Of a stretch of DNA of 64,000 bases, positions 49,001 through 61,742 are shown piece after piece. Origin of the DNA: Rotaria sp. Silwood1 (Eukaryota; Rotifera; Eurotatoria; Philodinida; Philodinidae); NCBI GenBank assembly GCA_905250075.1, contig CAJNOP010000021.1:1141808-1205807 (forward strand), given 5' to 3'. How positions within the stretch are numbered: position 1 is the stretch's first letter; every line of letters starts with the position of its first letter. A program made the position numbers and the translations under genes. The notes below the pieces were generated by a model. That model was given only the letters and a program-made list of their open reading frames with translations, was not told where the DNA came from and searched no databases.

Positions 49001-51748
49001 TTTTTTTGTGCTGTCAGCTGATCTTGTGGAAAGGTGAAAAATGCTAAAAAAAAATTAGTATAAACAAAAGAAAAGTTCTCTAGAGAACTGTGAGAAGTCA
49101 TGTTTTTTTTTTGTTTAGATTGATTTAGTTTTCGATATGAATCGGTAAAGAGTTCTATTTGTAATATTCAATGATTTTCATCTATAATATGAAAGAAAAA
49201 GTATAGTTATTTTGTGAAAAAGAATCTCTCATTTCGACATAATATCTGTTTTTATCATCAAACAAAAAGAAAGTTGAACGAATTGAAAGAATTAGTAACA
49301 AATAAATACCAATCATTTGCCATTCTTATAGAATACTTATCAAAATAATAATCAGAGAAAATAAATACAAAAAGAAACTCATCGATCAGAATTCTACTAT
49401 TGTTCTATATTGATTAAGAATAAGATCAGAGATGTTTTTATACTTAAATAACACTTATAAATATGAAAGTGCGAAAAGCATAATGGATTTCAAGATTTTT
49501 GTTTTTATCTTTACATATAGACAGTAATATAATATTAAAAATAAAACGAAAATAGAATTGCCGAATTACTGATTCATTTGATGACATATCATATCAATAC
49601 TACATATTCTGTATGGAGTTGCATGATAAACTTACGTTCCTAATGACCCTTGCTTATTAGTGTAGTTAAAGAAACTAGTAAAAGTAAAATAAAAAAAACT
49701 TGTTCTTTTTATTATTTTTCATTTATCAATTACAATAATAGTTAGTAAATTTTTCTCTCTCTTATTCTCTTTGACGTGTGAAGTTTTTTTTTACAGAGAT
49801 TGAAGACAAGAAAAAAAAGGTATGCATAACAGAAAACTAATGTAAAATCATGTATTTCTTCTCTACTTATGTGTTCATCGAGGTTTAACTAATCAACAGA
49901 AGTAAATGAGTAAATATGTGATTACTACTGATAAACTACTTTCGTATTTTCTAGTGCGATCTATGAATAGAACTTGTCTTAACAAATGAATTATGATAAA
50001 CTATAAAAATAAGAATATTCATGTAATACGTGTTTGTTTCACAATGGTAATTCTATAATTTTACTAAGAGAAGAAAATTTTTTTATGCAAAACATACGAC
50101 ATGGAACAAAAGAAATACTGCAATAAAATATATGTATTTTTTAACATAATTATTTATCCTCACTTCTATGATAATTATTTAAAGTATGAAGTTTACTTTG
50201 ACAAATTGTGATAAGCAAAAAAAAATTAATTAAACAAACGTCTTACATTAGAAAAATAGAATCTTAAGATAATCTTTGGTTTTTTTCAAAAGACCGATGA
50301 CAAGATGAGATACTTTAACTGATAGGTTTCTATTAATATGATATTTGGATGGTCAGAAATAAATATAACATGTTCTGTGAAAATTTTTTCCAATATTTGA
50401 TAAAAAAGCGTCTCAAAATAATCCAACATTTGAATTTAAAAAAAAAGTTGTTGACATCCTAATGAGAACGTAAAGTTTCAGTTAACTACTTGGAAATAGA
50501 AATCATTTGTAATAAAAGTTAAATATAATACGACTGGTTTCATTCGGTAAATATTAAATTAGCATTACATACTTTTCCAGATCTATCTTAAATAAATCTA
50601 ATCATTACCTTTGAATGATAAAAAACAGGTAGTCATTTGCTAACTAACATTTCGATCAAGCTTTATGACCTTTTTAATAAAAGATTAGTTCATAAAAAAT
50701 TTAATTATAATGTTAACATTGATTATCTAAGATGTAGCAATAACAAAAATCTGCACTCACGTGAGGATATATTGTTATTGTTTGACTGTACTTAGTTCTC
50801 TTATTAAGAACAATCAGACTATCGTCAGTCAATTCAATTATGCTAAACACTGTATCAAATAAACTAGAGTATAGATTTATGGAATTGTTTTCATGATAGT
50901 ATGCAAAGTAAGTTAATAACAAAGATTGTTCCACACTTAACCATTCCTTATATAGTTCATCGGTTGTAAAATAGTAGAAAAATAGATTTAGATAAATTTC
51001 TTGTTTTTTGCTGATATATAATTCTCGTTTTTTTCTCTTATGTTTATTGTATGCAATAAAAAAGGAGTTTGTCTTTCTTGTTTTTCTTTTGGAATTTGCG
51101 ATTTTCAATATCAGCGAATCAGCTATTCTACTAACAAAAGAAATCTCACAACTGATTAATCATTGTGCATTCCAGATAATGTGCATCATCTATATTCTAA
51201 TGAGTTTTGAATACCTTGAAAAGATTTCACGCTGTTAGCTTATTTTTGCCTAGAAACTACATTTGAATGGTTTTATTTTCAATCAAACCTGTGTTGCTGC
51301 TCCTCAGAAACAATGAGAAACTGAAGAATAATTTATTGCAGAACTTTGACCTGTTTGTTTTTCTTTCTATAATGCAATAAAAACATCGAATCTTTCATGT
51401 TGTATACGAATAATATGAAGAGCATTCCTATACCATAGATGCATCGTAAGATAGGAAAGACGAATAGATCTAAAGTTTTTAAAATAAACTATTCTGTTTG
51501 AAGTACATTGCTGTGCAATGTTTCAAGTTGACATTTATAAATCAGTTTTTCTGGTGTTTCTGAGGAGTAACAGCGTCACAACTTTGATTTAAAACATACC
51601 ATAAAAATGCGGTATCTCGACAAAAATAAGCTAACAGTGGAAGCTCTTTTCAAAGTGTTCATAACCCATCAGGATCTACATAATGCTTATTATTCCGACC
51701 CAAAATCTATTGATCTTTTATGAGACTTCTTTATGATCAAAGGTACTA
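49001..51748. other. Intergenic, repeat fragments, no supported gene
   Basis: AT-rich DNA upstream of the prohormone gene. A minus-strand open frame at 50713-51108 (131 codons) has Lys-rich then hydrophobic composition without recognisable motifs. From about 51292 the sequence contains repeat material described separately. Confidence 0.45.
51292..51735 (+). repeat. Dispersed repeat, copy 2, with inverted component
   Basis: The part 51445-51735 matches the order of blocks at 29200-29520. In addition gttgctgctcctcagaaac (51292-51311) is the approximate reverse complement of gtttctgaggagtaacagc (51555-51573), so this copy may be a foldback element about 280 bp long. Similarity is degenerate and judged by eye. 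Confidence 0.45.
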
Positions 51749-51825
51749 CAGGGTGTTCCAAAAGTCATACTACACTTAGTACTGTCCTATAGCACTAAGT
51801 GTAGTGTGACTTTTGGAACACCCTG
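51749..51825. mobile_element. 77-bp mariner-type palindromic MITE
   Basis: TA at 51747-51748 and 51826-51827 flank two 32-bp arms (51749-51780 and 51794-51825) that are reverse complements with a single mismatch. The end is cagggtgttccaaaagtca, the classic mariner terminal-repeat type. The 13-nt loop has no coding room, so only the termini remain. The near-identical arms suggest a young insertion or hairpin correction. Confidence 0.88.
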
Positions 51826-51827
51826 TA

Positions 51828-52635
51828 TATTAGAAATTCTAAATTCATGATTGTACTATCGATTTTAGCTGATCTCAACATAAGCTAATCAAAAAAGCTC
51901 ATTTAAAATTATTGTGAAGAGATAATCTACCAATAACAATAAGATATTAGATCAAAATATAATTACATCAAACAAACTATTTTAACATAATTTTCCAGTA
52001 TTCTTTATTCCACGTCTCATCCAAGTATTGGATGCTCTGTTAATAAGAAAAAAGAAATAATTAAAAGAACTTATTTTAGTAATGTTTGACCTTCTTATTC
52101 CAAAGTTCCTGAATGAATAGTAATGTTTTCAGTCTATTGTATCATAGTGAACAATAGCGTGATGAATTGTCCTATGTATCAGAATCTTACTCGAATCATT
52201 TGTTTATTGGTTTTAATTCTCAAGCAATCGTTTAGAATATCGTGTCAAATGATTCCTTTTTTTTTTTAATTATCCGAATTGCTTTCGGCCTATTTTAATA
52301 ATGTTAATGCTATTCAGCTAATAAATTTTTTCAAGTGAAAATCTTGAGATTATTTATCATGACAAAAGTGAGATTATTTTAATAGTCTTTTTTGTTTTGT
52401 TTTTAATAACAAAGAAAACATCAACAAAAGTCAAACAAGTTAACAATCACACTGACACAACAAAGGGTTTGTATTTTTTTTTCTTTTGTTTTCAAACATT
52501 CTCTCTCACACAGTCATGCATATAGATATTAAAAGAAAAATGGGTCTACGAAGTGATAGTAAAAAAAACCAAAGCAAACAATAATGTTCGAAATTGCTTG
52601 AAAAAAATTTTTCTTCTTGTATATTTTTAAATCAT
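51828..52635. other. Intergenic, 3' flank of CCT2
   Basis: AT-rich; the part next to 52635 should carry the 3'-UTR of CCT2. No gene seen. Confidence 0.4.
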
Positions 52636-55600
52636 CTAATGATGGCGCATATCACGTTGACGAGGTCGTGGTGGTGCCTTAATAATATTATCAATACGTA
52701 ATACCATTTCAGCTGCTTCAGCTGCACTGATTACAACTTGACGTTTAAGATGAAATGATTCAAGGATACCAAGTTGAGTCATATCACCAATTGTACCTTT
52801 TTCCATATCTAACAAAAAAGAGCAATATTTCCATAGGAAAAACCAAAAAGAAAAAACTATACCAAGACCAAATGTTGATTTTCCTGCAGTATGAGCAGCA
52901 CGAAGATTTGCTACTAATTCTGCACTATCATAACCAGCATTGTCAGCAATGATTGTTGGTAACTAAAGATAAGATTCATCAAAAAGTAGCAGTGATGGTC
53001 TATAGGAATATCGACCCAATTGAATTCTAATGATCTGTTCGTATAGATATAAAGACGAGGATCACAAGTTACCTAGTCTTACACATTTTTCTTGGTCTAT
53101 GTACTTGTTACTAAGATCAAAATAGATTATATATCGATAGATAGACAGTGAGAAATATTTCAAAGACGGGCGACAAATTCATGTATAATTTGTCTGACAA
53201 AAAAACGACGAACATTATTCGGAGTCAAGAAAGTTTTGTTCAAATAAACTAAAACCACTATTTTTTGACCGATATTCAACAATTTCGGTCGTAATAACCG
53301 TCTTTATAATTAACACATGGAATATTCAGAATCAGTATACAAATTGGCGTCGATGTATGTATATATGAAGCTTTTTTGACAACTTTTATCTCTAGTCAAA
53401 ACTGAAGCCCTTAACTTCTGAGAGCTGCCTTTAAAATTCTAGTTGAAAAATAAAAGTTTTCAAAAAAGTTTGAAGCATATATAGATTGATGTTACTTTTT
53501 ATGCTGATTCCAAATATGCCATCTGGTTCGAATGACAAGATTAAAGATTATTATTATAACCGAAATGGCTGAATATCGATGCATAAATTTCTTTTTTTGA
53601 CGTTTACGAACAAAACTTTCTTGATTCCAAGCGTCTTCGAAGCTTTTTCCTGAGAAATCATATATTGATTTGTCGCCCATAAAAAGCTCTATCAATTAGT
53701 ATAAACCCCACAGTGAGTATACTGTAATGCAATGTATACAGCGACTTATACTCGATGTTGGTACTATACTTTAATGATGTTGAACAAAAACTCGGTATTT
53801 TTTACATTTTTAATAAATGATTATTATATAGGTTTTCTATGTATTTTTCATCGCCTATCTTTTGATATATAATGCATTTAATTTGTATTTAGTAACAAGT
53901 ATATACGTTAAGAAGCATGTGAAAGGTTTGATCATCAAGAATTCGCCTATGTCAGTTTAAAACATTTCAAAAATATTAGCTATACTTTCTAACATCCGCT
54001 TCTTTATTTCTACACGAACAGATCATTAAATTGCGATTGATTCGATTTTTCTAGCAATCATTAACTCTTGTTTAAATAAAATATTTATTTAGTTACTTGA
54101 CGAAGTGCATGAGCAAATGATTCAATAGCGACTGATTCTTTGCCAGGTGTTTTTTCAGCTAATTGAGAAACAGCCGTTGCCATTAACATTTCCGAAGCAC
54201 CTTCATTCAAATCAAATTTATTTTTCTTTCAAATAAAGAAAAAAAAATAAACTAACCTCCTCCATAACAAATACGTGGTTCTTTAACCGTTTGTGATAAA
54301 ACACAAAGGGCATCATGAATTGATCGTTCGGCTTCATCAAGAATTTGTTGTGTGGCTCCACGTAATACAATGGTACACGCTTCACCTTGTGCTACACCTA
54401 TATATATAAAAAAAAACAATTTAATATTTTCTCTTTACTAAACTAAAAACTAAAACCTGAAAATTTAATAAGTTTGTCTTCGCCAATAATCACTTCTTCG
54501 ATAAGATTGCATTTTCCTAAACGTACTTTATCTGGCGTATCAAATGTTGAAACGATTTCACCACCTAAATAAACGCATTTTTATTAAATATATTAATTAA
54601 ATATTTTTTCTTCTTATTTACCAAGTACTTGTGCTAATCGTTCAACACCTTCAAAATCTGCATGTTCAATAGCCATAACACCTTTGTCAGCAAATAATTG
54701 TTCGGGATAATCATAAATTAATTGTCTAAAAATAAAACAATATTTCATATAAATAAAAACTATTCTTGCATCTTCTTACCGATTAATAAACACATTACAA
54801 CCATGTTGAAGTATTTTATCAACTTTATCTTTCATTTTTTCTTTTTCAGCTAATTCTAATTCAGCTACTTTAGCAACTGAATCAACACGTACACGTGAAC
54901 CAAATATTTTGATTTTATCTGTATCCATTGGTGTATTAGCAATAAGAATACGTGCATTTTCTATACGTTTTGGCATATGAATACCAATACGTTTTTCCAA
55001 TAGAAAACCTTAAAAATTAAAATATTATATTTATTATTTCTATTTATTTAATTTACCTTCTTCAAGATATGAATCACTTAGATTATTTCCTAAGCGTTTA
55101 ATTATTTGTATACCTTGTAAATCAGTTTTACCCTATAAAACAAAAATGATTGTATTTATTTTTATTTCAGAAAGAAAAAAACAAACTTACATGTAATTTT
55201 AATACAGCATCAACACATAATTTTGCAAAATGATCTTTTTTTGCTTGCAAAATTTTTGAACTAAGTGTTGTACGAGCAATATTCATAAGATCATTTTTAA
55301 ATAGTTCCAAATTTGAGCTTAATTAAAATACAATAAGATTTAAACAGATTTTTCTGTTTTTCATACCTATTATTTTTAGCAATGCCTTCCAAAACTCGAA
55401 CGGCTTCATTTGTTGCCTTACGCCAACCAGCAATAATTGTTTGAGGATGAATTTTTTGTGCAAGTAAATTTTCTGTTTCCTATAATAATAATAATTATAA
55501 GAAAATTTTATAAGAAAAAAAAAAATTCTAGTAAACATACACGAAGAAGTTCACTTGCTAAAACAACAACAGATGTTGTACCATCACCAACTTCATCATC

Positions 55601-56126
55601 TTGTACTTTTGAAATATCTATTTATTTAAAAAAATTAATTTAATGAAAAAATAAAATTTTATTGAAAACATACCAACAAGAACTTTAGCTACAGGATTAT
55701 CAATACCAATTTTTGATAATATTGTTGCTCCATCGTTTGTAACTAATAATTTACCCGCATCAGGTCCACCACTCATTCTACATTGTAGAATTTTGTCCTA
55801 CAATAATTATTTATTTAGAAATTCAATATAATAACAGAAAAAAAAAACAAACAAATATTCATACCATTCCTTTTGGGCCAAGTGTAGTTTTAATAAGATC
55901 ACCAACAGCCATGGCTCCAGCAAAAGAAGACTAAAAATATTTATTATAAAAAATTTTATTTATTTGTTTCTTTTTAACGTACTAATCGAGCAAGCTCAGA
56001 TTTTTCTTCTTCGACACCTTGTTTATAAAGTGGAATTGGATTGAGCGCTGTCTAAATATTTTTTTAAAGAATAATTAATTAAGAAGAAAATCAATTAAAC
56101 TTTCGTACATTTAAATCTCCACGCAT
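52636..56126 (-). CDS. CCT2: Chaperonin TCP-1/CCT subunit beta
   Basis: Fifteen minus-strand exons give about 542 residues (human 535): 56126-56109, 56051-55983, 55930-55865, 55797-55674, 55618-55541, 55479-55367, 55317-55191, 55132-55057, 55008-54780, 54725-54622, 54564-54457, 54397-54257, 54200-54097, 52962-52863, 52808-52636. The protein is one of eight subunits of the cytosolic CCT ring that folds actin and tubulin. ATPase motifs are visible: [30 protein letters not shown], and [11 protein letters not shown] near the C-terminal nucleotide site. Subunit-beta traits are [39 protein letters not shown], and the C-terminus [20 protein letters not shown]. Exon 5 contains one T too many (five T in gtttttagc) just after TTSVVV; with one fewer the frame and the exon phases are all consistent. 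Intron 13 is 1.1 kb and holds a foldback element. Confidence 0.95.
53168..53678. mobile_element. Foldback element inside CCT2 intron 13
   Basis: Ends are inverted copies of gggcgacaaat (left 53168-53178; right complement ending 53678). Inner blocks pair across the element: tcaagaaagttttgttc in the left arm (about 53225) with gaacaaaactttcttga on the right, ccgatattcaacaatttcgg with ccgaaatggctgaatatcg, and gaagcttttttgacaactttta with ataaaagttttcaaaaaagt near the centre. No clear target-site duplication. A short open frame at 53492-53695 spans the right arm and is not a gene. Confidence 0.75.
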
Positions 56127-56390
56127 TTTGTTTTTTGTTGATGTTTTCTTTTTGTATAGATCTAAAAGAAAGACGAGAATATACTAATGATATAATATCA
56201 GTTCCTATGGAATCCAAATTTGACCGAAATGGATGAATGTGTTTCTTTATATATGCCTATGTAAATATAAGCCAATAAGAAGTGTGACATCTATCTGCAA
56301 ACAAACATGTCTATTACTAAGCAACAGTTGATCATAATGCATGTTCGATGATGTCTTTTCTTTTGAGGTGAAATAAAGATTAAGTATTTA
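56127..56390. promoter_or_regulatory. Shared divergent promoter region CCT2 / KATNAL2
   Basis: Only 264 bp separate the two start codons on opposite strands, so both promoters must lie here or overlap the 5' ends. No element can be named with confidence from sequence alone. Confidence 0.5.
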
Positions 56391-59300
56391 ATGGCTGAAG
56401 CAAATCTTAATTATCAAATAATTAAAACAACGCATGCAGCACGTGAAGCTGTAAGATTAATAAATAGAAGAAAAAAAAAAGTTTCAATAATTAAATATAT
56501 TATTTAGGATGATCAACGAAATGAAAATCGAAAGAAGAGTTTAATTATACTTATTCTTCAATGGCTTGCTGATGAAGGGTAAATTGCGTTTCTTTTTTTT
56601 TTTTTTTGTATTTTAAAATGGGTTTTTTTATTTTGATTAATTTAAGTTATATTGAATCTGCAAGACAATTAGAACGTGAAACAAATCTTGATGTTAGTAA
56701 ATATGATGTTTGTGATAATATTGATCTTTATACAATTATTCAAGAATATGAGTTAGTTATTAAAAAACACAGAGTTGCCATTTTTTTTGTTAAAATTTTC
56801 TTTTATTCTTAGATCTTATTTTTATGTTAAATTTAATCGATATCCAAAATTAACGAAGAAACATGGACCATCAAGTAAGTTTATATCTACTTTTAATTGT
56901 TAAATGTAGAGAGAAAAGTTGATTATGTGCGAGGATATTTCAAATGTTGTATAACACTGTTTTTTTCTATGAATTATATTAGAGTAATGGAATTTTAGTA
57001 TGATGGCTGCGCTAGAATAAATATCCTTCTAAGTATTTTATGAATATTGTCGTCAACGTTCATCGTTATGCCTTAATCTTTTTTTCTTTAAAAAAGATTC
57101 CCGATTCAATTTTCTAATAGATGATGGGAAAGTTTTTAGACAAGACATTTGCTTACTTTTGAAAGTATATCTGACGAGTCAAAAGCTACGAGTTAGAAAC
57201 ACGATTTTGTGTTTCATTCGAAATTGAGCTTAGAAATTTTGTTTCACAAGGAAGCCTTGGTTAGACGAAGAAAAGCTTAAAATAGTTCGTGCCATGTCCG
57301 TCTGAAGCTGAGTTTCGATAATTTTATTGAATTTTGCTATCTGACTTTAAATACTTAACAATAAAACAAATCAAGAAAATTCGACCTGAAACTCCATCAT
57401 TTGGTGTCAAAAACTTAGTTTGGACGGAAAGTTTTTGCATTCTCACAATTGTGATTCGAAAATAACAGCTACAGTGTTTATTTATAAATCAGATTGTTAA
57501 TCAGGAGCTAGTTTACGAAATGCACTATTTGAAGGTGTTTTGTTTTTCAACAAGGCATCTCAGTTTTCTTTTTCTTTTTTTAAATAGTCGTTTTGGAAAA
57601 ACCGGCAGTCGTTTTACGAATAAAGAAGCTCTTGAACAAATGCTTAGATAAAAGCTACAGCTTAGTTCAATATCATAGTTTGTAGAGAAATTTTTACTCT
57701 ACAACACGACCGATTCGGATAATTTTTCGTACGTTCGAATAAGCACTTTTAACGTTAACAAAAACTTGTTGGTTCATCATTAAAAATGAGTTTTTAGCTC
57801 TTTCAAAAACTTTCTCACTATTCTTGAACAAAAATAGATGCAGGAATTCTAAACCCATATTCAAAAAAAAACACAAACTTCTGGTACTAATTCAGTTTTT
57901 GATATTTTCTAGCGGATCAAAAGTGAACAAACGATTTGTCCTAAAACTTCATAATTACCTGTTACAATCACTTATTACAGGTTTTTTGAAAAATATTAAG
58001 CAGAAATATTAAATAAACAATATAACGGGGCACTAAAAGGTTCAATTTTCAAAAGTTATTTTTTCAGACCAATTCAGCATTTTTCTTCTAGCTTTATACA
58101 AATATAATAAGATGACAGAGTACGTTTAAAATTATCACTAAGTGCGTTCTTTTTCATGACGTACAGTGAAGTTCGTGTAGGTCGTTTTTTTGGCAGAAAC
58201 ATTACCTTATTAAAACGCAGTCAAAGACACGTAAAATTTTACTTATTTTGCATAATGCACTCAAACAAAGACTTCTACTCAAATACAGGCTTTACAGGCT
58301 AATGCACTATTCATTTCTCTTGAAATTGAAATATAATCTTAACATAATGACTTTTTTATTGATTGATGCCCATCTTCCTAAAAGCTCTAAAATCATTGAT
58401 ACAAAATCGTTATTTTTATAAAACTTGCAAAAAAAATAATTTATTTTCATGGCAGACATTATTGGAAAAATTTAACTAACCACTTTATAAGATAAAACTT
58501 TTCAAGTTCTACGAGACTACTGTCTAAATTTTCTTATTTATTAGTTTCAAAACCCAACAAATATACGTAAACGAACTGTTTTGTTTTATTTATGAAAGTT
58601 GGTCACACGAGAGTCTCACTATATTATTCAACTTTACTGAATATTTAGTAGTAAAATTTGCAATATGTTCTCATAGAAAATTGAATCATGAATCTTTAAA
58701 AAATAAAGATTAAGGCATTGTGGTATTGAGAAAATACTTAGAGGAAAATGTATTCTGATGAACCGATTACTTCTCATTCTCTTTTTCTCACAATTTCTCA
58801 AATACAAGGCTCAGGCTTTCAGAAACATTTTTCGAATATGTACTAATTCTTTTTCATAGTTTTTCTATTTAATAAAAAGTAGCAGATGGTTGAAAAGTAT
58901 TTTGCCCAAATGTTCATTCATGTTTTAGTCTCTTAAAAGGAACAACGGATATTGGAAAAGCTTGGTTTAGAATGAAAATGTTGTATAATAGAGTTTGAAA
59001 ATTGACTCTTTTTTTGTATCAATAGTCTCTTTTATTGCTTATGTTGGGTTTTGTTTTGCATAAAATTGAAAACGAGATTGCTCTCTACACAGTAATATAA
59101 TAGTCAAGAGTTTCAAAACAATCAATCAGCAACGGCCGAGCTCACTTTACAAGTTTGCTTTTCATAAAACTTGAGAAAATTGATTAAATTGACATGACGT
59201 ATGGTTATTAAAATATTCACTGTTGACAAATGACTTATAGCAAACAAATCATTAGTATATTATTTTATACAGAAACGTCTGTTCTTCCATCCACTGTATT

Positions 59301-61241
59301 TGAAATAATGTTTACTTTCATGTTCAGTAATTTTTAGTGGGTGAAAACTTGTCTAAATTTATTTTACGGGTCTCTAAATAATCGGATCATAGCTTCTAAA
59401 GCAAAAATCGTAGAGAAATTTTCAAGTCTAGATTTGGAAACATTAGAAAATTTAATAGAAAAAGCAGATTATTCATATGATGAACAATGATATTATTCAA
59501 AAAGTTATTCCTCGGGCTTTCAAATATGTTTGATTACATAATTCTCGATATTTTCCAGCAATAAAAGCACATAAAACTTTTTACCAGCATAGCGAACAAG
59601 GAAATTCATTTAATTTCATCTCAAGATGATTTATGTTTGATAAAAGATAGAATATTACATCTTGTTATACAACAACTTTGTTGTTACATTGAACTACAAA
59701 TGTTTTTTTACACAAATGAAATTGTTAATTGTTTTTTCGTAGACGAATGATATCGATATTTTCATATATATATATATATAACAAATATTCATCATATCTG
59801 TAGTCTTTTCCAATGTAGTGATATTCAAAACTCACCAACACTTTTAGTAGAGACAAACTATCAAATCTAATAAAAACGATCGGATATTTCGAAAAGTTTT
59901 TGTATCAAAGAAAAAAGAATTCTTTTTTTGCTAACAAAAAAGTAACTATTAATTTTTGTACTGAATTTTCTTTTCAATATTTAGCCGCAGCATTTATGAA
60001 TAAATTATCAGCAAAAATTCCCAGGTAAAATATTTCTCATTTTTCCAGGCATCAGTTTGTTTGTTTTTTTTTTCGAAATGAAATTCTTTTAGTGCTCAAC
60101 CATCTAATCGCCGTTCACAAATACCACCAATACCCCGTATTATTAGTAATGGTACAGAATCTTCTACGAGTCCTTCTAATCGTTTACCATCGGCTGGTGA
60201 AGCTCTTCGACGAAATACAAGTACTGGTAAATTTAATCAACCGAATTCCGAAAAATTCAGTGCACATTCAACACCACCGTCAGGCTTACAAAGACAAACT
60301 TCTATAGTGAATAGATATATTTGAAACCAAAAAAAGATAATATGTTTGTTTGTTTTGTTTTGTTTTTCTTTTCTAGCAACAACCAATGAATAATGCTAAT
60401 AATCATTCAACGAATTCACTTGAAGAAATGAGTCTTTCATTTATGAAAGTTTCTTCAGTTAAATCTTCAACATTACCAATAAATGAACAACAACAACAAC
60501 AACAACAATTAAATGGAAATAAGAAAAAAGTAATCAGATACATTTAAACTTGTTTATATAGCTGCTAAGAATTCAGGTGTAAAACTTTCATGATAGTTTA
60601 TTTTTAACTTATTCGAAAGAGCTGGGTCACTATGGGAGGAACATTAAGACTACTCGTCTTACTTTCCTGTCTTAAAAATTTAACAAAAAAAGACTGCCCA
60701 CTTACTTCCGTCGTACTGATTAATTATAACTTGTTTCTTTTTCTTTTTGACAAGGACACTTTTCCTCAACAATATAGAGAAAAAACTAAGTACATGAATA
60801 TCTCTCATGAATAAACAAAAAAAATATTGAATATTTGAAATATTTTCTTAGTAAATACTGAACTTTCTTTAATTCATCTTTTCGATTCATAAATATGAAT
60901 AAGAGATAATTATTAACTTATAATAAACTTTCAACAACTAACTAGTCAAACTCATTCTTGTTCCCAACTTGTCCAAAAACAATATTTTAATTGATAAAAT
61001 ACAATGATATTAATTTTTAGAATACTGTAGTCGATTCACGTCCTATACCAAATGATACAATGCGTTTGAATGTCACAGACAATATTGATCCAACTGTATG
61101 AATATCTTTTAAAATTATGCTAAAATTAAAAAAATTCACAATTATTTGTTTTTATTCAACCAGGATCGTCTATTAAAACCATTAGGTGGTTATATTGGTT
61201 ACACTTCTGAATGGCGTGAATTGGCGGAAGTAATTACGCGA
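56391..61241 (+). CDS. KATNAL2: Katanin p60-like ATPase KATNAL2, N-terminal part only
   Basis: Nine exons can be joined in phase: 56391-56450, 56508-56578, 56647-56751, 56813-56874, 59985-60024, 60093-60306, 60377-60529, 61021-61095, 61164-61241. The start reads NYQIIKTTHAAREA; the next exons encode a LisH dimerisation motif (RKKSLIILILQWLADEGYIE) and SARQLERETNLDVSKYDVCD, then NIDLYTIIQEYESYFYVKFN RYPKLTKK, as in human KATNAL2. A low-complexity linker with a Gln run follows (EEMSLSFMKV; about 200 residues). The last exons give DRLLKPLGGYIGYTSEWREL, the conserved lead-in to the AAA domain (human: RLLKPLSAFIGMNSEMREL). The exon ends at a donor (GTAAGT, 61242), and the AAA ATPase domain (Walker A/B, about 300 residues) is absent from the remaining 2.7 kb on this strand. 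Either the intron extends past the window edge or the gene is truncated. Katanins sever microtubules; KATNAL2 acts in cilia and sperm. Confidence 0.85.
56875..59984. other. 3.1-kb intron 4 of KATNAL2
   Basis: Bounded by GTAAGT and a tttag acceptor that preserve phase. The other introns of this gene range from about 57 to 490 nt. I found no coding frame in it; a (TA)n run lies at about 59766-59780. Some repeated-looking blocks occur but I could not pair them into an element. Confidence 0.6.
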
Positions 61242-61742
61242 GTAAGTAAAACAAAAAAATGCCAACTAATGAGTTACTTTTTCCTTTTTTTTTTATAAAA
61301 AAAAAAAAACTTTCTGTTTCATCTTTGTCTCATATTTCATCACATTTCTCTCGTACTCATCATTTTCTGTCCAATCTAGTATAGTTACAAGCACGAAACA
61401 AAAAATAATAATAATAACAAAACAAAAAGAAAAAAAACGGCAAAGTTTTTTACGCACATATCGCGTGTCCAAAATAAGAAACACAAAAGAGAGAGAGAGA
61501 GAAACACCACTGCGTAAGAAAAAAACCACAAGAGAGTCAAGAGATTGTGCACGGAACAAAAATATATATATATATATATAGATATGTATATACCGTTTTT
61601 TTTCGTCTTTTTTTGTTTCGTTCTCATCATCATTCTTCAAACTCTTGGAGACAACACAAAGAAAAAACAACAAAAAAATAATAATAATCATGAAATTTGC
61701 TTGTTTGTTTTATACAAAGTCTTGTTCTTTCTATTAATATTT

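Noticed and set aside
50713..51108. 131-codon minus-strand open frame
   Set aside because: Long for chance but low complexity at the start, no motif, and antisense frame is also open; not enough to call a gene.
53492..53695. Minus-strand 67-codon frame in the CCT2 intron
   Set aside because: Lies across the right arm of an inverted repeat and has no recognisable motif.
61559..61580. (TA)n run and similar runs at 38602, 59766 and 62797
   Set aside because: Ordinary microsatellites in AT-rich DNA; no sign of function.
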